Below are positions 34,601 to 46,114 of a stretch of 64,000 bases of DNA, piece after piece. Position 1 is the stretch's first letter. Every line of letters begins with the position of its first letter. A program made the translations under genes and the position numbers. The notes beneath the pieces are model-generated. The model ran no database searches. It was not told the DNA's origin and saw only the letters and a list, made by a program, of their open reading frames with translations. This DNA comes from Neurospora tetrasperma FGSC 2508. Lineage: Eukaryota; Ascomycota; Sordariomycetes; Sordariales; Sordariaceae. Location of the stretch: NCBI RefSeq assembly GCF_000213175.1, contig NW_009799099.1:1-64000 (forward strand). The letters are read 5' to 3'.

Positions 34601-36488
34601 ATTAGGGGTAATAGGAGGACTACTACTACCTCTTCCAACCTTACTAATAATAGGAGGTTTAATAATAATAGGGGAAATTTTACTAACCTTACTAATATTA
34701 TTTTAAATTAAATATTCAGAAGCAGCCTTACTAGCTTTATTATAGGATAGTTCTAAATAGGCTGCTACATAAGCATTCCTCGCATAGAAGTCGCGTATTT
34801 CCTATATATATTTTATATATATAGCGGCTTACTTCTTAAATATCCAGCGAAGGCTATTATCTCGGTCGCACAATCTATTAATTTAATTTATAAAATTCTA
34901 TTTAATAAATCCCTTATTATTATTTACTACTTTAGTAATACGAAGGTTATTATACAGATAGGTATACGGGCGGGCTAATAGACTACTATTATAAGGTAAA
35001 GGATTATAATAATTAAAATTATAAAGTATATGTATATATTAGCGGACTTTAGGATTGGCACGTATATAAAGGGGGACTTCAATGTACTAGATATCCTAAT
35101 TCTTAATAAAATCTTCAATGGTCGGTTTGGTATAGGCAGCGTATTTAGGAGCCGCGTTACTACTAGCCGGAAGATTATCGAAGTTAATAGTAGGGCGATA
35201 AATTATAATAATATCAAATCTATTAAATTAAATATCGGAGAAGTATTCTAATATTTTAATAACTTTACCCTTTCCCTTATTGAACGGAGGGGGATTAATC
35301 TTTTTAATAATTAATAAAGCGATAGCCCTTATAACTTCTTTATAATTGGACGAAATATTAAATTCAAATCCTACAACGGTAGTAGTAAGTTCATTAATAC
35401 AATTACCCTAAGCGTAAACATTTCTAATATAAGTTATAAACTATTTGTATATTTTAGTTTTAAACTATTTTATATTATTATTAACGCTTTTAGTTATATT
35501 ATCCATATTATTAAGGGGCTTCCAAAGTTTCTTATTAAAACCGCGGCTAAGGACACCACTGTAAGAACTATCATTATTATTAGAATTATCTTCCTTACCG
35601 GTTATTATAGTATTGCAGTTATTTTATTATAAATTGTATTTCGGGGGTAAAGTTTAGGGTAGTAATAAATTCTCGGACAGGACGATTATTAAAGACTATC
35701 TCAATTTACTAGGAAATAAAGCATTAGTTATAGAGAAAATAATACTATTAATAATACCGGGTTTAATAGAAGGACCGGCCTAAATTTAAATAATATTACG
35801 AGTCGGAACTAAATTGTCGCGGAATTAAGGTAAAGTAGAGGATTAATTACTCAAGCAATTTATATTGTAAATTGGGGGAGGCCGACGGTTTGCAAAAAGA
35901 TTAATATAAGATCGTTTATTCCGGGGAATCGTTATCGGTTATAGAATTATAATAATTATTAAAAAGGTTAGTACAAATTCGCCTTCCTACGATTATAGTA
36001 TTAGAGAATAAAAGGATTGGAATAATAGTAATAGGAGCGAATAGGAGGCCGACTTATTAATACTATTATTATAACGAACGACCGACAAATTAGTAGGGAG
36101 GAGAAAGCAATAGCTATCTTTCGACGAAATAATTATAAGTTACCCTTCGCGTTGAAGATTAAAATAGAAGCTGGGATTAGGGTAGTACGGGGATTTCAAC
36201 ACACTCGTTCGATACGAATCGATACGAGTAAAATATTATAGTATAGGAAGTACGTAATACTATCTTTATAATAAGCAATTATATACTTTAGAGAAACTTC
36301 GATACTATTTTAATAATGAATAATCGAGAGTTTGGAAGTAATTGCGGGGTTAGCGTCTTACAATAGACGATCTTGTAGTCGAATTAGCAAATTCGTAATA
36401 ATAAGGTTAGTGAACTTACTAGAAGGTGGGTACGAAGAGTATATTACTTACAATAAATTACTATAATCGTTTAATTATAGCTACTACT

Positions 36489-36797
36489 TAATAGGGTAAC
36501 ATGGGTATCTTCAAATATTATAATACTAGTATAGACTATAATATTAAAGAAGAAGATATTAGAGGAAGAAAGGCGTGGCCAAAGGCCGGCCTGCGCGGGA
36601 ATCCCTTTATAGGAATTCCCTTATCTTATCGTTAGCCCACCTTATAGGATGGGTCCATACGACCGGGCAGCCAGGCACGTGAGTAGGCACGTGCCTGAGC
36701 GTGCTAGAGCCTCTAACAGCAATAGATATAACTGTAGTTATACCCAGTCTACTCTAGTTAATTAAATCTAATTATATATATAATACATCCCACATTA
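36489..36797 (-). repeat. 5' LTR of the chromovirus
   Basis: 309 bp, the upstream LTR in transcription order. It differs from the other LTR at roughly 33 positions by eye, nearly all transitions and about two transversions. Its core keeps normal GC and two CACGTG sites (36676-36681 and 36688-36693). Confidence 0.88.
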
Positions 36798-39641
36798 CGC
36801 TCGATCTAACTTATTTATACTATTATTATTAGCCTCTACAAAATTTAGAATTTCCTATACTTTTAAAGATAATTACTTATTAACCTCTTAAAAGTTTAGT
36901 CTATACCTTCGAAGTATACTAATAATACGATTAAAAGTACCTTTAAATAGTATACGAATCTCTTTATAAACTTCGAACTTATTTTTAGCCTAGAAACTAA
37001 TTAGTTAAATAAAATAAGTGGGCTACAATAAACTAAAAGATAAGTAATAATACTAAATATAAGTATAAGGTAGCTACTAAGTAGCGAACTAGTAGTATTT
37101 ATTTTATAGTATACCTATAAGTTGCTTATTAATACTTATAGGATTATCTTTAAGGTTCTAAAATCTTTTATCTTATAGTTTAAAGAAGTTATTTTCTTTA
37201 AGAAGTAGTTACTAAGGTATAAGAATTGTATTTGGCTATATATATTTATCCTTTAGGTTATCTCTAAAATAAATAGAATATTAGCGAACTAGTTGCGAAA
37301 AAGACGCGGGATTAATCCTACCTAGTAGGTTATTCTCCTAATAATAGTATTTCCTAACTAAATATACGAATATATCTAAATTTAGGAGGTTACTATTTTC
37401 GTCGCTATTCTTTAGCAGTACAATATTGCCGAAAGATAAGTATTTATATACGAATTAATAATTTATTAAACCCAAAGTTTAGAAAATTTATTATAAGTAG
37501 TCCCTAATAGATTTTAGCGTAGGATTACTAGTTTTCAATTCGACGAAGGTAATTATATACTCTATTTATAACTATATAAAAAATCCCTTTTAAATTATAT
37601 TGTATAATTATTTTATACTTTAAGAGGGCGTTAATAGTTTTTAAGTAAGTATGTTAAGATTTAATTATATTTGTAGTATTAATTTTAAAAGTAGCGGGAC
37701 CGTATGCTTATACTAGTATATTTAGTACTTAGTATATAACTACTAATTTCTATAGAGATACTCTATTTGTATTAAAGTAGTAAAGAAATAGTTTAATTAA
37801 TAGATTTAAGATATTTCTCTTTTATAGACCGGTTATATAGTATTGGAGTTATAGTTTATAATATTATATTATTATTTTATAGGTATTTATAAAATATTGC
37901 CTAAAGATATTTCCTATATAATAAATATTATATAATATTTTCCCTACGGTTAGTAATATTGAAGGTAAGTTGTATACCCTTTTATTTAACTACTAAATTA
38001 TTTGTAACTATATATTTGAGTACTTAACCCTATAAATTACTATATTATTTAATTAGTACTTTTAAATATTCTTTAATAATTTTAATAATTTAATTAATTG
38101 TAAGAAAAAAGGTAATAAGAAGTTAAGATTTGTAATTATCCTATATTATAATTATGAAAAGAAGGAAGTGGTAATAATTTGTATTATATATTAAATCTAT
38201 AAAAGTAATTATACTATATTCCTATAGTATTTATAAGTATTTATCTTTTATAAAGATTAATGCCTATATAGGCTTTTCCTTTCTTTTCTTTATTTTTAGG
38301 TTAATTTCTAATAAAAAGATTTATTTGCCTCTTTAATTATTAAGGTTCTCAACCTCTTTGAAGTACTATGTATATTCCTATTAAGGAGTATTATCTTTAT
38401 TAGTCTAGCGTCCTTTCCCTTCTAATTTTAGATTAAATAATATAATAATATTTATAAGCTTTTTAATAATAAGGTAATAATTACCGTAGCGAATTAGACG
38501 CTCTCTATATACGGGATTATTATATTTAAGAATTATTTTTTCTATTATAATAGTAGGATAATTTGCTAAAAGTAGGTATATAGTATATTCTTCAATAGTT
38601 TGTAGTAAAGTAATTTAATTATGAAGGTTTATATTATAAGTGTATTAATTAGTAATAGTAATTTCCATAAAATTATTTTCTTTAATTAACTATTTAAGAC
38701 GTACTAGGCAGGATTAGTAAGTACGAATACTCTTTAATATTAATCCTTTTCCTTAGTTAAGTAGCGCTTTTTTCCAATAGAAGCGGTAGTAGTAATGATA
38801 TTTTATTATAAATTTTAATACTACTATTAATAGTTTTTTTTTACTTATATAAGAATTTTTCGGTAATTAGAAGTATAAGACCTATTATTAATCATAATTC
38901 TATTTATTAAGTATAATATAGAATACTCTTATTTTATAATATTATTACTAAATAATTATTATATTAGTAGGGGTATAAAAACTACTATTTAATAAATTTA
39001 GAATTATTTGAGTTAGTTTAATAGGGTTATAGTTCTATTATTTATATTGAATATATTGGTTAGATATATTATTCTTTTTATTATTAGAGTTAGGAGTAGG
39101 CAAAGAAAGTACGGGAGAGGAATTTAATAAATACGGGTATATATTTACTAATTTTATATCTAAATATTAAGGAAGTATAATCTTATTAGGTATATTAAAT
39201 ATATTAGGACTAAGTATAGTACCCTTAGTAATTACTTCTATAAATAATTAATTAAAATGAGTTTTGTTAATAGGTATTAGAGAATTTAGTATTCTATATT
39301 CCCGTATCGGAATTATATTGAGTAAATAGTTAATATATAAATAATTATAATATATAATAGTAAACTGCTTACTTATAATATAAGGTTTGTACGTAGTAAT
39401 TAATATAGAATTGTACTTTAATAGTATAGAGTAAGTACGATATATAATAGATTATAGTAAGTAATAATATTTAATATAGTCGCGGTTATATGAAATTTGT
39501 AGGCTTGGTAATGGTTGTGGGAAAATTGCGGAAATGTAGTACAAGCGTGGTATAAAGGTACAAAAATTGTTAGTAGGCGCTTAAGGGAACTTTCAAGTCT
39601 TGGGCAGAATGTCACTTTTGTAGCTGGTTAGGGACCTGGAA

Positions 39642-39686
39642 AATTGGGAGTGGAGCTCATTTTTAGGACCTGGATAGAATACCCCC
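39642..39686 (-). repeat. Right terminal inverted repeat of the DNA transposon
   Basis: It ends GGATAGAATACCCCC, followed by ATGCTT. Its reverse complement aligns with the left repeat over about 42 positions with a 2-base gap and a handful of substitutions. Confidence 0.75.
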
Positions 39687-42030
39687 ATGCTTGCCGTATC
39701 TCGATGCCACCCTTGGCCAGGGTTCGACTGGGACCTTGAACAGGGTGTGGCAATGGCGCGATCGGCTACATGGGCATTGCAATGGCCCCCACCCCCGGCC
39801 GGCCCGCTTCAGTAAATCGATAGTGCGGGAGTTGGTTGTGTCCTGAGCAAGTCCTTCCCCAGTTCTTTGGACCTCAAGTGCCGGCAGTCCACCATCTGAG
39901 CGTCTCCGGGGAAGATGCTAAAATGCCGTAGGCTGCAAGAAGCAATGTGAATGTTGGAGATATCGTCATCTGCATCCCAACATCGAGACAGTCTTATACG
40001 CACGTGGTACAGAGAGGCTTTATCACAGCCAAGGCACGCCTACAGAACTGATAATGGGGTGAGACAATCCCGAGGGTCTCACTATGGTGTTCCTGTTCCT
40101 GTCGAGCCTGTCTCTTGGGTGCAGCGAGCCAAGTTATCGCTGTGGTATTTTTGATTGCTACCGTGCAATGTCCTCTTCAATTTCTGAAAGGCCGTTTACC
40201 GTCCACTAACACGCACTTCTTGATAGATTCGCCCAAAACAGAATCCCGAGGTGAACGACGATCACAGTCTGGAAACGCAGCGTACTGCGAAGTGGCAAAA
40301 ACAGCCTTGTTCCTGCAGAAAAACCACATCTCGGGCATTCATGTCAGCCCAGGTGTGAACGATGATGGATATGGACCAGTCCTTGGCATCGACGAGGCCG
40401 TCAACGCCGCCCTTGTGCAATTTCTATGCTGTCTCACATTCTTTTGCCCCAAAGTTAATCGAAGTATCCAACGACATGCTGTAAAACATGAGATGCCTAT
40501 ACACTACCATTCGGGCGATCTGTGATAGAAGGGCCTTAGGAGAGACTATTGATGCGGGAGTGTCTCAATGTGTTCGATTTCGTCGAATCTTCGAACGGGG
40601 TTGACTATTTGCCCGGTCTCGGGCCACTCCAGTCCAATTTCGTGCTTGACCAATCCCTCCTCTGCACCAGACCGTGGTTGTACACACGGCACCAAGATGG
40701 ATGCCAACGCCAATGGGGACGGAGTGGATGGCTGGGCAAACTGGGGCATGAAGCTAAAAGCTGCCAAGCAAAGACAGGGACAAGGAGTCATGCAAAGTGC
40801 GAACTGGTTGACTTCTTGCTCGATTTGCCTTCCTGAACGGGAAATGGGGAGTTTTATTCGCCCAAGTTGCGATATTGTCACTTTCAAACGTCAAAACTCG
40901 GCCTCTTCCTTCCCCGTTCACAACGCGGGGCCGCCGGCGTTTACGACTCTTCCCAGCAGGCACTTTGCACTTGCCGCCCGCGCAGTTCGCCGTTCCCCAT
41001 CCTGCCCTGCTGCTGCTGTCATGCTTCTTCTGTCTGAACTTGCATGCCCGGCGCTAGCTTGTTGTTTTGGTGATGCATGTGCAAGGTCCCCGCTGTGGAG
41101 AGCCCCAGTGGCCTTGAGGAGCTGCCGAATCCGGCTCGACGACCGTTACACTGGAGTTCACGTAGCAACCCTCCTCAGGTCAACGAGCACTTGACTCACA
41201 ATCATTTCGATTTTATCTTCCAAATTGGACGCTGTGATTATGGTGCTGCTGCTGAGACGTTTGTGTAACTGGAAACGGGAATCGACTTATCGCGAATTCA
41301 TTTACAAACGATACGAGAAAACCCGGCGGGTGGTGTCGCTGTAATAACGGGATCGAAACCCATGATACGGACAGCCGTCGATGGGTGTCCGGTGGGCATC
41401 TCACATGCAATCCTCTCATCTTCTTTACCAAGCCCCCACAGTCTTGGCCGTTCCGTGCGTGCCTTTTCACTCAAGTGAGCTGATTGCCTCAACCATCGTC
41501 TCTTCCATCACTGCCACTCGAACGAGGATGAATGAGGCAAGTCTTTTCGCTCTTCCAACGCTCACGATATGGCGTGATCGCTGTTGCATATGGTCACGAT
41601 TCATGAGTTCAAGTCGACAAAATCCAGCTTCTGTATACGGACAGAGTCACAGACAAGAGGCTCAAAGTCATCAAGGTTCTTGCGCTTGAGGGGTAGGCAC
41701 CTATGTTGCATCACTACAACCTCTAGGCATCCCGCGCTCTGGTGACATCCACGGGGGGGGCAGACCAAGCAAGAGATTGTCGCCACGGCAACAGACTGAA
41801 GAGGGAGACCCAAGACCCAAATCCAGCTTCCCTTTCTAGCTGGAGTCCAGACCAGACTACACCTATCTGGCCCAGAGATGCATAGTTGCATCTACAATCA
41901 TGGGCGACCAATAGGCTGGGCATGCTATAGCCATGGGTAGCGATCGCGTACCTGACGCTGAGTTTCTTGGGGAAATCAAGCCTGCCCTCGGCAAGAAGCC
42001 ACGAAGCCACATTCTGAGCATGTGATTCCT

Positions 42031-42051
42031 GGGTACCTCAAGGAGGTACCC
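42031..42051. repeat. Perfect 8-bp hairpin
   Basis: GGGTACCT (42031-42038) and AGGTACCC (42044-42051) are exact inverted repeats around a 5-base loop. AGGTACC-type words are frequent in this genome, so this may be chance. There is no T run to suggest a pol III terminator. Confidence 0.6.
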
Positions 42052-42327
42052 ATTTACCTTTGATAGAGCAGTTCTATACCTCATATTATCGCGAAGAGTG
42101 ACGTAAATGGCACAGTTTGGGGATAATTATAGGCCAATGTCTCTCCTTGTACTGCTTGCAGCCTGGCTGCCGTGATTCGTGAGAGATTTTGTGGATTATC
42201 GATGTGGCTTCGGTATCGAAACTCTTCTTGGGGGAGGTGCCTGGACGGAGTCATGGATTCAAGTGACACAGACGTTCAGCTAGAGTGGACAGCCACATGG
42301 CGGCGTGTTGGCCCCCACGGAGGAAGT

Positions 42328-42362
42328 GGTGGACGTGGCGGACGTGGCGGACGTGGCGGGCA
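42328..42362. repeat. 9-bp tandem repeat
   Basis: About four near-perfect copies of GTGGCGGAC in otherwise unremarkable spacer. No frame with supporting evidence reads through it. Confidence 0.75.
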
Positions 42363-43449
42363 CGGTTTTACGGTACTCGGTCGAGTTGCGCGCGAACTGT
42401 TGCTGAGTGGAGGATGTGGCTGCTTTGTGTCACCTTGAGGCTTGATATTGTGGGGAGGCGTTGATATCGGCTTTAGGCGCCTCTTTGAAGTTGCAAAGTG
42501 TTTCTGGCTCCGCATGTTGTCATCGCCGTACGTTGGGTGAGCCACAAGTTGAAGTTTCTTTGGAGCAGTGTAGAAATAGGATGAGTGACGCAAGTCTGGC
42601 AAAACGAGGGAGCCCAAGACTCGTGAGTGTAAGCCTCTTTGAAGTGAAGGACGGCTCGAGCATTTGATGCGGTCCGATGGAGAACCCGAGTGTCTGATGC
42701 TCCATCTTGCCTCTTCGTGGAGTGCAGTCGTGTCAGAAGCCCAAGTGGCCCGGCATCTTCAGCCTACGAATCAGACAAAGGGGAATGATACACCTATGAG
42801 GATATCCGGATGTGAATTCCCTCCGGTGATAGTGGCTTACTGTTTGCCCCATTGGACTGATACACTCAGGTGAGCCTGACAGGTTCTTCGGTGAAGAGAT
42901 TCATGTTCCAGTCGACTGTCATCTTTGTTGAGGCAACATGAAGTTCAATTTCAGGTCATGTAAAAGATGAGATGTCCGAACTCAGCCACGGTCCTTTACG
43001 ACCACATTAGGAGGTAGATTTACTGAAACTTTTGGGCCTAGGCTGGAAAGCATGGTCTACAAATTTCATTATGACCAAGATGTGAATGACTCGATAATAA
43101 TCGTTTGTGTAGTGAAGTAGAACATTTCAACATCCAGTCTTTTGACTGACGAACTTTGGAAGAATTCATCTGATGTGCTCAAATTACCTAGACACAGCAA
43201 CTTTCAGATCTTTGTTCATGACCTCACATTAATTTCTATAGTTCAAAAACCCAAATGCACAATGTTTCAAAATTATAAAAGCTGACCATTGAAGGAAATG
43301 CCAGACTTGCAAATGACATTCGACCATCTATAAAATGCACGAAAAGAAGATAAAACATACAAAAAGAGGCCAGAAAAAAGGAACGAGTTGCCAGACAAGA
43401 AATGACATGGAAAAAAAGGCGGAAAAAGAAGTTGTTGATGGTCATCGTG

Positions 43450-43531
43450 CGACGTGGGCCTGATTCGAACAGACGCTCCCGAAGGAACAAGATTTCTAGT
43501 CTTGCGCATTAGACCACTCTGCCACCACGCC
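43450..43531 (-). tRNA. tRNA-Ser (anticodon AGA)
   Basis: Minus-strand cloverleaf of 82 nt including a G discriminator, the serine identity base. The acceptor stem GGCGTGG pairs with CCACGTC (one G-U). The anticodon stem CAAGA/TCTTG holds loop CTAGAAA with anticodon AGA, which reads UCU and, after inosine modification, other UCN codons. A long variable arm (TTCCTTCGGGAGC) marks a class II tRNA, and the T loop reads TTCGAAT. There is no intron. An A run on the plus strand at about 43425-43429 gives the T-run pol III terminator just downstream. Confidence 0.97.
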
Positions 43532-44192
43532 GAGTGATTATTGTTGAAAATTGACAAGAGATCTACCACTCATATGCGCAGGATGTATGCACAGACCATT
43601 AGCAAGCCAAGACCTCCAATCGCTTCCTTTCCCTTTCCCACACGGGACGAACCCTTCCATCAACATCGCAACCACGTCGGCCCAGCACCTAGGACGCCCC
43701 AAATGATCACGATATCGACAAAGGAGGCGCGACCACCAAATCCGCTATGCTCCCCGCCGCGCTCGATATTGAACTGGGCCGCAATGCGATTCGTATTTTT
43801 GGAATCAAGGGACGGATCCATGTCTACGGCCGATCTCAGGAATCGTTACTGCGGGGAAACTGGACTAGGTGGATTCGGACTCGGGCATCGCGACCGTGCC
43901 CCAGAATGAGGGCATTCCCAATTCCCATATCGCTGCCTGGCGTTCATTGATGCTTCAACTTGACAACACCCAAACACTCGGACTTACACAACATGAAGGA
44001 ACATTGAGACGCACATCCTATTGGACCCAATAAATCATCCACTCGTCGCAATGACATCAATGCTAGAGATGAATGGGAGAATTATTCTAGGGTGCAACGT
44101 CGTCGACCTGGCCTGTGCGCTCTGGAGCCTTGACGAGCAGCGACAGGAAACACCAGACAGGCTTCACTCCAGTCGTCAACGGGCAGCGCAAC

Positions 44193-44208
44193 GGTAGGTA
44201 GGTAGGTA
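44193..44208. repeat. GGTA microsatellite
   Basis: Four GGTA units. Similar AGGT/ACCT runs recur near 12830, 44517, 52047 and 52660. Confidence 0.8.
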
Positions 44209-44496
44209 GAGGTATTTTTGGTCATTGGTGCATGCGTCTGATCGGATATAAGCAGATTGGCTGCGCTAAGCGAGCTTACCTTCCATGGTACTGCACATTT
44301 CTTCTGTTCACCAGTCCGAGCTTACTCCTTCGGAGATAGTATTGTCATGTCTGCGTTGGCAAGCGAGAACGACGATTCAGTAATCAATATCGAAAAAAGA
44401 CCCGATTGCGAGTGTGGTACATGGACTGCATTCCACTTGTCACCGGGCACAGCACTTATCGGGTAGGGTAGGTGCGTGATTACCTCTATAGTATGA

Positions 44497-44523
44497 CAGG
44501 CAGGCAGGCAGGCAGGTAGGTAT
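44497..44523. repeat. CAGG/GTAG microsatellite
   Basis: Five CAGG units passing into GTAGGTA. It is a simple repeat in spacer sequence. Confidence 0.8.
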
Positions 44524-46114
44524 CTCCATCGGACTCCATCCTCATCCTTCGGCTCGACGATGACCAACTAGAGGTAGATTTCGGGGCTGTGCACTGACTT
44601 TATCTTTTCTCGATCCCGTCCCCAGATTGTAGAGGCACCTCGTAGGGCAGGAGCCAGGCAGGACCCATGTCTACTACGGTGCCATATCCTGCACAAAGGG
44701 ACGCACTGCCTCACGGGTACCTTCATGTGAGGCATGTGTGTGCGGCGCAGCTCCCGCGTGGCTGTCATCTAGTGGTACACTACCTATTTTTCCTATGTTG
44801 ACGTCGCACACCCATCACCACACACCAATGACCGACATCGATGGACAACCGACACTTTGACTTTGGCCCTACGGCCCCTACGACGTGTCATGTCTCCCTT
44901 CCGTCCCTCACGAATCTTTTCTGGTCTCCGGCCTGGCGTCTCTCCATACCTACCTTACCGGCGGCTACGCGGCTAACTTGAGATCCGGTGCCGGGGCTTT
45001 GGGTAGAGACTTGACGGCACGCTGTTGCCCGACGAGACTGAAGGAGACACACATCATCGCGCGCTTACCACCAGTCAACCGCAACCCCTACCCTTCCTTT
45101 TTTGGACCCTTGGCGTCGATTCGTTTCTAAAACCATCTTCTTGTCATTACCTAAATCGCCATGATGCACGGAAGCGAGATAGACGCAAGGAGATGGAAGC
45201 CCTTTGCCATGATGATCCCCATCCCCATCCAACAGCAACCGATTTGGCATCTTCAGTGTCTGGCTGAAACACAAATGCACCTGCCCCAGGAAGCAAGGAG
45301 AGCATGAGAAGTTCGAAACATGATTGTTGCCAAACAAAAGACCACATACTCAAACACAGACAAAAATAGCCGCGTCCACGCATCTGCATTGGACTCCCCT
45401 TTCGCTTGAATCAACAAATAACTGCATTTACAAAGGTACGTTGGTCAGCCAAGGTCGCAATAGGAGCCCAGAAAGGGTGTTGTTGAAGGGCTTCAATCGG
45501 TTCGGTTTGGTTCTGCCGTTGGAGTTTGAGAGGGCCATTGTTGCCAGCCCCAGCCCGTCTTGGACAGTCGGAAAATGTCTTGTCACAATCTGATGGCTTC
45601 CACTTGGCTTGGTTTCCCCAGAAATATCTGCCCTGGTGGCATAGCATAGTATACTGCTCCGCGCTGGATGCCACCGATCGATGAATCGCCTGGAGAGTTC
45701 TCGGTTGGGGCTGTAGGCTGCCTGCATGCCGAGGGAATCCTACAACCATCAGAATTGGACTCTGCCTCTCTGCCCTAGAAAGCCATGCCCGTGCAACTGC
45801 GACGGATTGGACATGGTGAGAGCTGTTCCAGGTGTCCCGCCTCATTCAGCGCCAAGGCAGCAACATAGCATCCAGTGAACATCCTCCTCCTCTCAGCTTG
45901 ACTCCCATGTTCGCTTCGGCAGTGCGGCACTGCCCTACCGTACTACCTACTCGGTCGAGTGTCTGGTGTGACATGCGATTGGTGGTTTTGTTCTGGAAAG
46001 AAGGCAAAGGATATAACTACCCCGGATGAGAAAGACCAGGGAGCAATCTATACACTACTACCCCATCATCACGACTTTCAGTACTACAGCACCTACATTA
46101 CTAGATTACTCAAC

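Larger units (their letters stand above)
28391..36797 (-). mobile_element. Ty3/Gypsy chromovirus, full-length structure but decayed
   Basis: An 8.4-kb LTR retrotransposon fossil on the minus strand. Two 309-bp LTRs (28391-28699 and 36489-36797) are flanked by a perfect CGCTC target duplication (28386-28390 and 36798-36802), so the structure is complete end to end. Parts in transcription order, from high to low coordinate: gag-like region about 33.2-36.3 kb, including an Arg/Asn/Asp-rich stretch near 33.5-33.8 kb; a likely protease region about 32.6-33.2 kb; reverse transcriptase about 31.2-32.2 kb (clearest at 31245-31523); RNase H about 30.7-31.1 kb; integrase about 29.1-30.6 kb; and a chromodomain about 28.85-29.05 kb. 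The order RT-RNase H-integrase-chromodomain defines a chromovirus. The coding region is broken throughout by many changes consistent with RIP and cannot be active. It sits inside the older DNA transposon. Confidence 0.88.
25664..39686. mobile_element. DNA transposon with terminal inverted repeats, RIP-decayed, carrying a nested retrotransposon
   Basis: The AT-rich island is bounded by imperfect inverted repeats of about 42 bp: left 25664-25706, starting AGGGGGTCTATCC, and right 39642-39686, whose reverse complement starts GGGGGTATTCTATCC. They match at most positions. ATGCTT directly flanks both ends (25658-25663 and 39687-39692; CATGCTT if one terminal base is shared). Without the nested retrotransposon the element is about 5.6 kb (25664-28385 and 36803-39686). 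Its interior is almost all A/T with TA-rich words and no long frame, as RIP produces. The first and last ~150 bp keep higher GC, such as GCGCTTAGCGCGCG near 25773. No transposase is recognisable, so the superfamily is open; a 6-7 bp duplication does not fit hAT (8), Tc1 (TA) or MULE (9-11) cleanly. Confidence 0.75.
39687..43449. other. Intergenic, no convincing gene
   Basis: About 3.8 kb of normal composition to the right of the island. Frames on both strands reach at most about 200 codons and show no domain, signal peptide or intron structure. A 9-bp tandem repeat (42328-42362), a G run near 41752-41760 and a perfect hairpin (42031-42051) are the only local structures noticed. The stretch may be ordinary spacer or hold non-coding transcripts that cannot be recognised by eye. 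Confidence 0.5.
43532..46114. other. Intergenic, upstream of the FAD monooxygenase-like gene
   Basis: About 2.6 kb without a convincing gene. GGTA and CAGG microsatellites occur at 44193-44208 and 44497-44523. The monooxygenase frame is open upstream to about 45959, but the extra residues look like leader. Confidence 0.5.

Noticed and set aside
40115-41194. Frames of 130-210 codons right of the island
   Set aside because: No recognisable domain. The first lacks an ATG start and overlapping frames on both strands look equally plausible, so there is no evidence for any.
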